Part shown: positions 40,901 to 53,000 of the stretch, one piece after another
Position numbering within the stretch: position 1 is the first letter of the stretch
How the letters are laid out: every line of letters starts with the position of its first letter
From: Siphlonurus alternatus
Taxonomy: Eukaryota; Arthropoda; Insecta; Ephemeroptera; Siphlonuridae
Assembly: GCA_949825025.1 (NCBI GenBank)
Contig: OX463780.1
Coordinates: forward strand, 46,886,280-46,950,279
Direction of reading: 5' to 3'
DNA length: 64,000 bases
Notes under the pieces: generated by a model
The model's input: only the letters and a program-made list of their open reading frames with translations
Database searches by the model: none
Told to the model about the DNA's origin: nothing
Program-made: the position numbers and the translations under genes

Positions 40901-42364
40901 TCTAGGAATTAAGGTCACAGAACTGTTAGTATAGTTATACTGGAGTTCCTGATAACTTCTGCTTTGTAATCTTTAGTGAAAAACTCTCAAGCTTTGCTTT
41001 TGTAATTTTCTACACATTTCAAGTTTGCTCTCTCCTTGACAATTTTCGTTTTTAATCTTCCTTTGCTGTTCAACATCTTTATTTCACTCTTTTTTTTTAC
41101 ATTTTAATATCATGTGCGTAACTAACTACTGACACATGCTTTGCATTTTTACATAGATCTATGAAACTTTATTTATTTATTTTTTTTCTTTTTTGTATTT
41201 GCACCAGATATTAAAATGACAACGTATTTTTTGTTTTTGTTGTTGAGTATTTTTTATACTGTAGTTGCTTAATTTAGCAGTCCTCAAAAACACGATACAT
41301 ATGACATATCGAATATATCAAGATCCACAATATCACATCAACATTTAATTGTCACCTTTTATGATTATTATTATTATTTTATCAGCAGATGTTTTGTCCT
41401 TAATTTTTTGTATCAAAATAACTTTTTCAGTTTATCATAAAAAAAATTATTTCAATCTTTAAAAAAAACTATTTCTATATGACTTAATGAAAAATGATCT
41501 TGTTATATACTCTCTCTTACTTGTTCTAATTTGTGAGAGAATAAAAAGTAAAACTTGTGCCCCCTCGAACCCCAGCTGCACGGCGCTGGCCTGGCAGATA
41601 AAAGCCAGTGAGTCAAGTGCCCTCCTCATCTTGCAGGACATCAACTCCGCCTCCGTCAGTAAAGTGCTGCACTTTTGTGAGCGAGACTCAATCTCGGGCA
41701 GGGTAAGCTCGCTGCAGACACAACCTGGCACTCGAATTACTGAGCTGAGTCTTTAAATAAAAAGATACATGAAACCATTTTCTTTCCTCCTTGGAACTTT
41801 ATACCCATTAAAATATTTCATCAATGTGGACAGTTGAAAATAATTTAATACTGAAATAATTGCTGTAATTTAATTGTATATTATTTTTGGTAATCTGAAA
41901 ATTGGGAGAAATTTGCTGTCCATTTCAAGAAAGGCAACTTTAAAGAAGGTGAGATGAATTTGTAGCTAAAAATAGAACACAGTTTGGTAACAGTACATAT
42001 TAATAAATAATCATTAGAGAGTGACTATTATTAATTATTATTAATTTAATTTGCTCTATAATTTTTTTCAAGAGGAACAAAAATGGATTTCAGAGTATTA
42101 TTCTTTCATCTACGTACCTTTTTTTGCTGGTATCTTTTATTTTTAATATTTATTTGTTATATAAAATTATGTATCATTTTTTCACACTGACTCGGTAGTT
42201 TCAGTGCCAAAGACAGCTTGCGTCTTGCTTTTAGCATGCTCTGCCATGCAAATTCTGTATAAACAGTGGCATGTCTGAAGCCATCAAGGACAAAATATGG
42301 TGAAGGGTAGCTTACTTTTGAAGTCAGACGATACTGTCGTCACACCATCAATATCCAATTTTTT

Positions 42365-42400
<36 letters not shown>

Positions 42401-45400
42401 TTACCATTTTAAGCTATCCTCCATTTTATAGTCCTTGGTCGGAAGCCCTGTTGTTGCTGCACTCTGAATCTCCCTAGCCAATAGCTAGAAATTTCCAGTT
42501 TAATGCAAAGTTCTTAATCACATAAACAGCATGAGTGTACAAGATAAGTACACTATTTATGCATTCTTCAAAATATGTTCCAGAGGTTTTGCTTTGTATT
42601 TGCAATTTGTTTGAAGAGTATAATATACTGTATAATTATGTTCACCATCTATTCTTTTTGTATTTTTTTTTTTTTTTTTTATGAACACATATTTATTGTT
42701 AATATTGCTCTCTTTTCAGAATAAATTGTGAGTTGTAAATAGATTACTTTCATCAGTTTCTTTTTCGTCTTGTTTTTATGAAATTTACAAATTTGTATGC
42801 AAATAATCAAAGCATGCAAGCCAACCCCAGGCAAATAAAAACCAAACAAAATCAATTCTTTTTCATTTGGTGACAGAGAACCATTCCTTCTTATACTTTG
42901 CAGTGTTGTAAAATAACAAGCTTTGATATACCATAAATAACCTGGCTATTAATTTGAAATTAACCCATAATAATGTGGTGTAAATAACTAATATAATAAT
43001 GGTGATTATTTTGCATCACTGCGGGTCCGAGCCTGCGTGTGGGGTTCTTTGTGCTGACATGAGGGGGATGTGGGGGGTCCAGGAAGGTATGGTGGTGCGA
43101 GGTGCTAGCAACTTGCGGCTCGTGCAGGTCTACCATCTGGAGGAGGGGCGGGATCGTCTGCAGCCGCGTTTCTTTGACGAGGAGCTCGAGGACCACCAAC
43201 CATTCCCCACTCTGCAAAGTGCTCTGGAGACCCTCGACCCTCACGTTGGCTTCAACATTGAGATCAAGTGGACCATGCAGCTCAAGGTGAGAATGTCAAT
43301 ATGATTATAGTTATGAATTATGAAGAGGGGGAAACTTTATATATTTCTATATGGTCCTCCTCCCTTTCCTCACTTGATGCTTAAAATTTATGTTATAGAT
43401 CCCTTCTCATTTCCATATTTTTACAATTAAAATTGGAGATTAGCAATATTTATGTTTTGGATGATCCAATCTACCCAGACTCTATTTGTAATTTTTTTTA
43501 TGATAAACATTGATCAAAGCTCAATGTTTTATGATAATTCATTGAACCTATATGGAACATTTATGGGCATCCCAGAACTTTATTTGTAGACCATTATATT
43601 ATAACTCTGCCTCAAATTTTAGTTTAAAAAATGTAAACAATATAATATATAAATTATGAAGACAATTTTTACTTTACAAATTTTGTGTATTTAATATTCA
43701 CACCAACCTTCCATCACTGATGATAAGTTTTTGTGTGCAGGACGGTACCTTCGAGCTGTACCACCCGTTTGACCTGAACCTGTACCTGGACGTGGTGCTA
43801 GCCACGGTGCTGCGTCATGGTGGAACTCGCAAGATCGTCTTCTCGTGCTTCCACCCGGACATCTGCTCAATGTGAGTCCTCGGCAGGAAAACGGAGGTTC
43901 ATGACCACAATAATAAAAAAAAAAATCTTTAAAACTACTGTATTATAGTTTTGTTCTTTTCATGTTCACAATTTATTGAAAACAGGAAAACTAAGTTATT
44001 TTTTATAGTAATGAAACCAATAATTAAATTATTAAAAAAAAAAAGAAATACAATAAAAACTTGTTATTACTTAAAGTCAAGGGACCAAGGAAATTGGGTT
44101 TACCTTATATCAAGTTTACCTTATATCAAGTTTTTCCTATATCTGCAATACTAATTAATTTCTACGGGACCTTTACTCCGTTACTCAATATCGAGTTTTT
44201 ACCTTATAATAACAAGTTTTGTAATAACACGTTTTTACTGTAATCCTTATTGTATAAACAACTATAATAAACTGCACTGCCTCGTTGCTGTTACCCTGGG
44301 TACCAGCTAGCCCTGCTGACTCCTGGATCGTGTTTTGCAGGATCCGCTTGAAGCAGAACAAGTACCCTGTGATGTTCCTGACTCAGGGAGCCACCAGCAA
44401 GTACCCCCACTACTACGACCCTCGCTGTCAGAACATCAAGGCTGCCGTGTACTTTGCTCGCTCTGCCGGAATTCTGGTATGTGGCATCACATTGTAAGAA
44501 TTAGAATTACTTAGAAATGGTTTCTAAAACAATTATACAAAAATAATCACCCAATAGTACAGTATATGTATAGGGGATATGCACCAAGTAGTGAGTTCAT
44601 AAAACAATTTTTTCCTTGTAATATTTTTTAATGTCTTAATTACTGTATGAATTCATTCTTTATGTAAGAACAGAGCTTAATTGTAAAATAAAAGCTTCTA
44701 CAATATGTTAAATATTTACGAACTCACTTTTTCTCACTTAATTCAAAACTTAATGCATTATTGTTGAAACAAGTAATTTGTTCAATTGTTCTAAATTTCT
44801 GATTTTTTTATTTATTGTTTTTTTTTTCTGATGTTTTCTCCTGGATACTAATGTTTGCTGTCTCAGGGTGTGAACGCACATACAGAGGATCTCCTGCGTG
44901 ACACGAGCCTGGTGAAACTGGTGCGAGACGCCGGTCTCGTGCTCTTCTGTTGGGGAGACGACAACAATGACACAGACACAATAAAGCACCTCAAGGCCCT
45001 GGGACTGCACGGGGTCATCTATGACAAGTGAGTCTGTCTTGAAAATATGATTGCAGTTAGCTCTTTTCTCTCTCTTGTTGCTTCTTTAAGCTGGTTTTAA
45101 ATGACACTTTCTTCTGCAGGATTGATCAGCTGGGGACCAAGGAGGTTAAAGAGAGCATCTTCCTGGTGGAAGCTCGGGAAAGCCAGCGCTCGGCCATTGC
45201 TGCTCTTGGTCAGCCGGGCGTTCAGGTAGCCAGCATTAGCCTTCCGTCTGGCACACAGGTGGCACCACTGGCCCTCGAGAAGACAAACGCTCCCGCAGAG
45301 CCTCAGCAGGGGGTGAGTGAGTAAGCAACGGAGAGAGGGGGGATGTATTGTAGCATATATGGTTGTCAAAATTTTATCTAAACTATCTTACACCAGCTGG

Positions 45401-46143
45401 CTGTCATATTCATTTAGGTTATAATCTGAAATGCTCGGAAGTATTTGGCTCGTGTTGGGTTAGTTAGAACCTTCGTTAATAATTACAATCAACCAATGAC
45501 CGTGTAACCTAATTAAATATGGCGTGCAGGGTGGTATGAAGAGAGTGTATTTTCATTAAATTATGTTTAGTAGCCAAGGTATAGTGCTAATTTCCTTAAA
45601 TGTAGAATTACAAAGTAAAAAATTGTGTGCTATATATGTGTTACATGCAGTAGTTATAGCATTTTCAGCTCTTAAAGGAAAACAACGTTGATAATTGCAT
45701 GCTCAAATATTTACTTTAAAAAAATTAATACAAACACAAGAGAAAAAAAAAAAAAAAATGATAAATCAAATACATAAAAAAATATTTATATAAAGCATAA
45801 AATTTCAGTTTTCATAATTAAGCAAAATAATAATAATTAAAGGAATGTGCCTGGCATGGAAGCTCCATAATTGCTTGGCTTGCTTTTTGAATGTCAACTG
45901 CTGGAACTTGTGACTAATTATTTTTTGGTGCACTACTAAGTTTGAAATTATTTAATAAAACGATAAAAATATAAAAGCTGAAGCTGTTCCCCTCCTTTAA
46001 GTTAAAAGTTTTTAAAAATTCCTTCAACGAGCATGCACATTCGTCCCTGACATTCGTTTATGTGTGCGCAGTGTGGCGCTCAGTCTGAGTCGAGTCCGGT
46101 GATCCCGGTGCCACAAACTGCCTCCGCGTCGGGATCGTGCTAG
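34668..46143 (+). CDS. GPCPD1: Glycerophosphocholine phosphodiesterase GPCPD1, complete
   Basis: Hydrolyses glycerophosphocholine to glycerol-3-phosphate and choline in the cytosol (known for the family). Core exons: 34668-34816, 35314-35477, 35932-36092, 36816-36971, 37625-37735, 38642-38807, 39304-39445, 39941-40166, 43128-43286, 43741-43871, 44341-44476, 44867-45027, 45120-45312, 46072-46143 (TAG). All join in phase and give 708 residues, against 672 in human. An N-terminal CBM20 starch/glycogen-binding domain is followed by a middle region and a C-terminal GDPD catalytic domain with the VGHRG, ENTIASL, VEFDVQLS and YHD motifs. The start is the ATG just after the acceptor at 34659, in line with the short N-terminus of the family. 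An extra in-frame exon at 41637-41702 may be included in some transcripts. Confidence 0.96.
35161..35227. repeat. Perfect 21-bp hairpin in GPCPD1 intron
   Basis: A 21-bp stem without mismatch (starting TATTGAACACAAAAACAGTG at 35170) closes on a six-base loop. With one mismatch it extends to a ~28-bp stem. Loop and stem size resemble a small miRNA-like hairpin, but it could be a tiny MITE remnant. Confidence 0.6.
37797..37969 (+). repeat. GPCPD1: (TTTA)n microsatellite with TTTG block in a GPCPD1 intron
   Basis: About 40 units of TTTA interrupted near 37883-37905 by TTTG units. It directly touches the dispersed repeat at 37974. Confidence 0.95.
37974..38246 (-). repeat. Dispersed repeat, copy 2, in a GPCPD1 intron
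   Basis: Reverse-complement match to 2164-2428, ending CTGACTTGAAGCCTCC on the plus strand. Its other end lacks the terminal motif and runs straight into the TTTA array at 37797-37969. Confidence 0.7.
41637..41702 (+). other. GPCPD1: Probable in-frame 22-codon cassette exon of GPCPD1
   Basis: A 66-nt open segment between CATCTTGCAG and GTAAGCTC sits inside the 3 kb intron 40167-43127. It is phase 0 at both ends, exactly like its neighbours, has no stop, and is GC-rich in an AT-rich intron. It would insert DINSASVSKVLHF and nine more residues into the GDPD domain between strand/helix elements. Vertebrate GPCPD1 has a variable, poorly conserved stretch at this place. It could be alternative; transcripts would decide. 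Confidence 0.55.
44051..44240. mobile_element. TA-flanked mariner-like MITE in a GPCPD1 intron
   Basis: 190 bp, TA on both sides. The left end CAATAAAAACTTGTTATTAC and the right end, inverted CAGTAAAAACGTGTTATTAC, match at 18 of 20 positions. Inside are short tandem TTACCTTATATCAAGTTT units. TA target and CAGTAAAAAC-type ends suit Tc1/mariner derivatives. Confidence 0.72.
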
Positions 46144-46420
46144 CGCCCCACCATCAACGTGAAGAACCAAAAACAGATTCAAGGAGGACGCCTCTCATAG
46201 TGGCCATTCTTAATTTCCACTTGTATTTACAGCAAGAAATGCCAAGATTCAGCAAATGGTCACAAGATATTATTTAAGAGAAGTATTTTGAAAATTTTGA
46301 GTGCTGCTAAATTATCATTTGTACAAGTAAAATTGAAAAAAAAAAAAAAAAGTTTTAAATTAACTGCATCGCAATATTTTTATAAATTATTTAAATGTGA
46401 TTTTAAATAATTGAAAATAC

Positions 46421-46426
46421 AATAAA
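46421..46426 (+). terminator. Candidate GPCPD1 polyadenylation signal
   Basis: AATAAA about 280 nt downstream of the GPCPD1 stop, followed by G-containing then A-rich sequence. It is the first canonical hexamer after the stop in this 3' UTR. In DNA this AT-rich the motif alone is weak evidence. Confidence 0.45.
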
Positions 46427-48022
46427 GGGAGCTTAAAAAAAAAAACATTATGTAAATAATTAATCAAACCTTCATTTATAATTCAGTATTATTTGATTTC
46501 ATGCATGTTCCCTTTTAAGCTCTAAAGTAAGACAGATTTAATTTCATGCACTCAAAAGTGATAAGCAGGATGGAAATATAAATATATATTTAAAGGTGCT
46601 GGTCTACCTTGGAATTTTGGATTTAAATTGGGTATTTTATAGAAAATTTTAAACTTAATAATGTGTACTGCCCTTAATGATTTTTCTCTGCTTTGATTAG
46701 CTCTCGAGAAATGTTATAACAACACCAAAATATTATGTCCGTAAGTTGATAATTATGTTGAAGTTTATTTATCATGATTTTAACGGTCAGCTTTTTATCA
46801 ATGTAATTTATGGCATTAATATTATATGTCTTATTTCGGCATGATCTTGAACAACAAGCCGCAAACTTTGGATAAATAAGTTTCAAAGTGAAATGTTTTT
46901 CCTTCAGTTGAAGGGGTTTTAATGAAGTACATTGCATGATATAAGTTATAACTGTTTATCTATTAATTTTAATTATATTTGAGCTTCATTATTATTATGT
47001 TTTATCCCATTTTAAACGTATTATAGCAATATAATCATGTTTTTTTTTGTATGTATTAGTAAATTACACTTTTTACTGTGTGCCATGGATATATCTTTAA
47101 AATATTGAAATTTGATATTATGGTACTACATAATTTTAGAATTCAAATGCCTAAAATTTTAATGGTGTTTCATTTTTCTTATCATTAAAATGTAATTATA
47201 CAATTTCTTCACTTCTTAAGTCATAGATTTTACAATTTCGTAGCTGGGTTGTTAGATACTGATGTTTTGGGGAATATTTTCGGGGAATTATATAAAAGGT
47301 ACACAAAATATACTTATTAGAACACCTAATTATATGCCATACAACCATAAACCAAATGCTTGACATGATAAAAAAATAAGCAATTGACACAGAGAGGAAA
47401 TCATAGAAAATTAGATTAGTTCAACTTTATATATTATCATAAAAAAATAAATCACTTTTTTTTATCTCACGCTAATTAATTTAACCTCTCATGCTTCATT
47501 TAAAATCAATTAAACTAATGTACTCTCCTCTCTTTGGAAATTTTTCCGCAGCAGTAAATGGCAACCCTGTTGATGAGTTAAGTACTTCGACGGTTGAACC
47601 ATCTCTTGGCGTGGGAAATTTTCAGAGGTCGTACATGAAATGTTAAAATTCAGTTTGTACTTGAAATATATTGAATGTATTTCTTAATGAAAATGTTGTT
47701 AAATATTCATTGATTAACTACATGCTTGTCTTGTTTTATATATTATATGAGACAGTTTTAAATTTGATTTACATAGTTCCAAGCAAAAAAACAGGCTAGT
47801 GATCATGAAAATATAAATGTTTAGCTTGGCTATGCTGATCTATGCAAAATTTCTTTGCATAAAATAACTTATTTGCAATTTAAACAATCAAATTTACACT
47901 ATAATAAAACCAAATGATTTAATTAATTTTTATATTCAATAACATAATTATGTTTATAGTACAAAATAAATGTTTTCAGCATCATTACAAATTGCAAAGC
48001 TTTAGTACAAGTTATTAATTAA

Positions 48023-48369
48023 GGGTAAGGTAACGCCACCAATGTTAAAAAAAATCCCTCTCACAAAAATTCTGAAAAAAATTTAAAATGTTCTCCTCTA
48101 CACCTCCTATCAGTAGCTAAAATATCAGGTATACAAATACGATCTAGTTTTTGAGTTATGAATTTTTAAAGTTGACCAATTTAACATGGGAGTTTCATTT
48201 CTCCATGTTAAAGTAGTCAACTTTAAAAATTCATAACTCAAAAACTAGATCGTATTTGTATACCTGATATTTTAGGTACTGATAGGGGGTATAGAGGAGA
48301 ACATTTCAAATTTTTTTCAGAATTTTTGTGAGAGGGATTTTTTTTAACATTGGTGGCGTTACCTTACCC
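48023..48369. mobile_element. TTAA-flanked, near-perfect palindromic element
   Basis: 347 bp between TTAA at 48019-48022 and 48370-48373. It starts GGGTAAGGTAACGCCACCAA. The two arms, about 160 bp each, match almost base for base. The whole transcript would fold into one long hairpin. The lack of arm divergence points to recent insertion. It lies downstream of GPCPD1. Confidence 0.88.
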
Positions 48370-48718
48370 TTAACGATTATAAACATTAATTTGGAAACCT
48401 GATTAAATTATAATAATGAGGCATAATTTTTTAAAAAATCTTCTAAATAATCTCTGTAGCTTGGAAGACTTTTAACTTATTAGTTTTTAAAAGTTATTAA
48501 TTTGTATTAAAAATTATAATACTGCTTAATTTAATTTAAGTATATTGTAATTTATTTTGTTTCTAAAATTTTAAAATGTACATTGTATGGTTCTTAGCAA
48601 TTTTTTTAATGCAAATTTTATGAAAAATTTATTAAGATACCATAATATACTACACCAAATATTACTGGTAAAGATTTGAAACTATCATTTCTGTGGCATT
48701 ATAAAATTATGACCTTAA

Positions 48719-49009
48719 GAGTAAGGTAACACACTCACTGTTAAAAAAATTCCCACACATGAAAATTATGATCTTAAAATGTTCTCCTCTACATCCCCTA
48801 TCAGTAGCTAAAATATCAGGTATACAAATTTGATCTAGTTTTCTCTCATTACTTCATGCTAAATTAGTCAACTTTAAAAATACATAACTCAAAAACTAGA
48901 TCGAATTTGTATACTTGATAGGGGACGTAGAGGAAAACATTTTAAGATATTGGTTCATAATTTTCATGTGTGGCAATATTTTTAATATTGGGCATGGCAC
49001 CTTATACCC
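48719..49009. mobile_element. Second, decayed copy of the TTAA palindrome
   Basis: Flanked by TTAA at 48715-48718 and 49010-49013. It shares with 48023-48369 the blocks AATGTTCTCCTCTACA, CTATCAGTAGCTAAAATATC and AACTCAAAAACTAGATCG, but the arms have diverged and the left inner arm is shortened. A 19-base A tract follows at about 49018-49036. Confidence 0.8.
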
Positions 49010-50083
49010 TTAACAGGAAAAAAAAAAAAAAAAAAAGTCACTGAAGCTGCAAAGTTGATCAAAACTTAAGAAAACTACTTATAACTAAATTAATTTAAAT
49101 AAATGCCATCAGGTAAAAATTTTGGTTTTACTAAAGTGCTTTTTAGAAAAAGACATTAGAATTCATTCTACCTCTAGATGTTGTACTGCACTAGCTCTAA
49201 CTTGCTATTTGCATGTACGGTAAAATAAAGTATAAGTCTCTGCAAAAATACTTTATATATTATCATGTTGCACAGATTATGTTACACCTGTAGAATATAA
49301 TTAAAAAAATATCATGTTGATAAATATGTGTAGAATCAGGTATTCCTTTTTGTCAGTTTAATTGACATCTTCAATATTTTGTCTTTCAGTGCAATATGTA
49401 GCTTCCATCAAAAATTTATTATAAATTAATATATATGTAATTATTTTTCTTGTATAATAATAAAAAGAAAATCATATTAAAAATTGAATATTTTTAATTC
49501 CCACCATAATGTCCATAACTATTTTTTTTAACACATAAAAATTGAAATACTGTTATAAGTAAAAGCATATTTAATTTAATTTCATAATTTTAATTATTTT
49601 ATTACATAATTCATACACCCATTCAGATATTTATAAATTCAATGAATACTTTACATACAGTACATAAAAAAGAATACCCAGTAGATATGATAGTAAAAAT
49701 TTATAAAATATTGGCAAAAAAATTTGTAAGACGTTAAAAAACACAGTGCTACCAAAATCGAGTTGGTAAGTAATTTTGAAGCAAGCACTGGAATACAAAT
49801 CTTACCATCTTAAATGCTTTCCAAGATCATAATTTTAATCTTAAATTAAGAAAAAAAAAAAAAAAATGAGTGTTTGCTAAGTTTAAGCAGCTTTCATTTC
49901 AAGCAATATTTTTTATATTACAGGTAAAAACAAAATTGGACCAAGAAATTTGTTCATTAAATAAAAATAAAAACATATCATTGTGGGAATTTTGGTAGAG
50001 ACGATGGAGACACAGTTACAAAAGTCCTGCAAGTATGAACACTGAGACACTGGCACACACATGTCCTCCAAGTCCGAGGTGGC

Positions 50084-53000
50084 TTACTTGCCAGCGGCCG
50101 TGGCAAGCGGGTTTCTCAGTACGAGGATCACAGAGTCGCCACGAAGAAACATCTTGGAGATGAAGCGGTCCTTGTTCACCGGCTTGGCCTGTGGAGCAAA
50201 AATAGCAGTCATTGTACATCGTCTCGCTTCATACTGAGGAGTTACATCATAAGCGAATTAATTTAGTTCAAGAGCATTGAAGTACCCATAATTAGCAATA
50301 ATTATGGATTTTTATAAAACTTCTGGCTTATTTTTCAATAAATACATACAGTATCTAATCATCAATGATGGGACCAAGAAACCTTGTTAGAGGTATAAAT
50401 TGATTGTAATGGAGGTATTCTCAACTCTTCTCTTTAAGATGTATGAAAATAGTTAGTTACATATAACATAATATGGAGAAGAAGAGATAAGAGATAAAGA
50501 GTGTGATTTGGATTCATGGAAGACTTACTTTTAAGTCTTACATGAGGAATGTATTGCATGAAAGGTAGAAAAAAGGTTGTATTGCTTCTGTCATCACAAC
50601 CTTAGAATAGAACAGTAAAGTCACAGTCAAATTAAGTGTGACATCTGTATGCAACAATTGCTGTGGGCAACTTTTTACAACAAACTCTGCACTCTTGACA
50701 TCTAAATCAATGCAACCTCTACCAAGGCCTGTGAACTGTAAAGCAAGCAAAAAAATAGTAGTCCTAAATTTGAACTGATTTCATTGCCAAATAATTCTTT
50801 TATCCACCCCTAAATAGGATTGAAATTTGTCTTTCTTGATATTTTTCACACCCCAGATATAATTTTGAAAACCCTTATCTTGCGTCGGACGAAGTTTCAA
50901 AATTTTAAAGTTCTCCTTCCATAAAATTTCAGGGTTAAAATTGTGACCTTTTGCATTTAACATCATGTAAATATTTGAAATCTGAGACTATTACTGTACT
51001 GTATTTAAAATACAATGTCACATCGATATCCGGTGTGCAGGAGGTGGCAATGTCTAAACACAATGATTTTTTTTTTTTCGTGGGAAATGAGAACTTCTCT
51101 GGACTCACCTTCTTCTTGCTTTTGCCGGTGCGCGGTAGCTCGGTCCACATCTCCTTGACGTTCTCGAGCACCATGTTGCAGTGGCGGTCAAACGCCTTCA
51201 CACGACCAAGCAGCTTCTTGTTGTTGCGGCAGTTAATCAGCACCTGGGGGATCAAACTTTCTTACTGGACTGACAATAACCATAATGAGGGGGATTCAAA
51301 AAGACTTATCCGCGAGACTTGGCCGGCGGATAACTTGTCCACGTTCTAGTCTGGATAACCTAAATACTTAGCCGCGCGGACAAGTATAAGGCTGGACAAG
51401 GGTTTGGATAAATCGGTCTGGACAAAAGTCATTTGGCCAAGCCTGTTGGCTAAAGTCCCGCGGACAACTAACCGCGCGCTAAGTCTCGTGGACAAATCTC
51501 CCACCTGGATAAGGTTTTGAATTACGCCGCCATCTTGGATTACGTGTTAAATATGGAGGTAATTGGATCTACATATATGATGATTCATTGCTAATTTATT
51601 AAACAACTGTGTTCAAATTTGATTAAATATCAATTTGTGTGGTTTGCATAAGACATAGGAAAATTAGTTTCGAACATTTAGCGCTTATATTCAATGTTTA
51701 CCTCCCCCCGCTCCCCCTTTTCTATATCATCAGCAAGTCAGCAAGCCCCGCCCTCTTTGTTGGCACACATTTTGTTATGCTCATTTTTCAATAATTAGAC
51801 GATTAATACCTGATATTTGTGTCTATAATTGCACAAGGCCAGCCCAAGAATACACTACTCTATGACATTTCATAAAGGTAAGTGAAATATCTAACGTTAA
51901 ATTGCTTAATTTGACGAGTTATGATAGCTCTATGATCTATGATATGATACCATTCATCTGTAATTTTCTGATACTTCATCTGCGAATTTTTGATACTTTT
52001 ATTACATATTTAAATACGAACAGTTATTAAAAATAAATCTCTTTTTAAGTTAATAATTAGTCTGGTAGCATTTAATTAAGGAGTATGAACTCCTGTATGT
52101 TAAAAATAAGTAAATGAGGCAAACAGAAAATGAACTAAAATCAAGGAGGTTGAAATCAAGCCCTCAAATGTCGTCAAAATAAGCAATTTTTTTTTATGGA
52201 TATTTCACGTACCGTCATTAATTGTAATAGAGTATTATCATATGATAATAAAAACCCATTATTTAATCCAAATATTGGGTATAAGGTATAAATTTATTGA
52301 AAAAAAAAACGTGGGTTATTCAGCGAGGCTCGATCACTGATGAATTTATTATTATGCCACCAGCGCCTCGCACAGAACGGGAAATTAGAGAAATATAACA
52401 AAAAATGTTAAAAGCGCCAAAAATCTTAAACCATGTCACCCCAATAATAATAAGATTGAAATGAAATTAATTTTAAACACAATGTTTACGTAATATAATA
52501 GAAAATCATGATATATGGCGGTACAATTATCACCGTATTTAACATGTAATCCAAGATGGCGGCGTAATTCAAAACCTTATCCAGGTGGGAGATTTGTCCA
52601 CGAGACTTGGCCGCGCGGTTAGTTGTCCGCGGGACTTCAGCCAACAGGCTTGGCCAAATGACTTTTGTCCAGACCGATTTATCCAAAACCTTGTCCAGCC
52701 TTATACTTGTCCGCGCGGCTAAGTATTTAGGTTATCCAGACTAGAACGTGGACAAGTTATCCGCCGGCTAAGTCTCGCGGATAAGTCTTTTTGAATCCCC
52801 CTCAATGACGATTACAAAACTTTTGATTTGAAACGCTTGCACATTTTCCCTAATAGCTTTTTCAATGAATGGAAAGGTAGGTCCTATATTATTAATTGTC
52901 ATTAACATTGATCCAATAAGTCAATTTTTTCCCTGGCCCTGCGTCTGGTTACCCACCTGTGTGTTGTTCTTGACACTCTGGGTGAGGACGGACAAAGGTC

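Larger units (their letters stand above)
39304..45312 (+). other. GPCPD1: GDPD catalytic domain of GPCPD1
   Basis: Begins just before LDVGHRGSGN (catalytic His about residue 337), then ENTIASLAQAARHGADF, VEFDVQLSRDLVPVIYHD (metal-binding Glu/Asp and second His), PFPTLQSALETL, VGFNIEIKW, RKIVFSCFHPDIC, QNKYPVMFLTQG, GVNAHTEDLL and VLFCWGDDNND. All catalytic positions known for the GDPD family are present, so the enzyme should be active. A 3 kb intron splits the domain between HLLK and VYHL. Confidence 0.93.
46144..50083. other. Convergent spacer between GPCPD1 and SNRPD2
   Basis: Contains both 3' UTRs and the two TTAA palindromes at 48023 and 48719. A TTTATT (minus-strand AATAAA) at 49598-49603 may end SNRPD2. 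Nothing else is recognised. Confidence 0.6.

Noticed and set aside
43060..43127. Upstream in-frame extension of GPCPD1 exon at 43128
   Set aside because: Open frame, but no match to the family, and CTCGTGCAG just before 43128 is a sound acceptor in phase.
50189..51108. Intronic C/D snoRNA in SNRPD2 intron 3
   Set aside because: A C-box-like GTGATGA on the minus strand near 50590 has no D box at a suitable distance.
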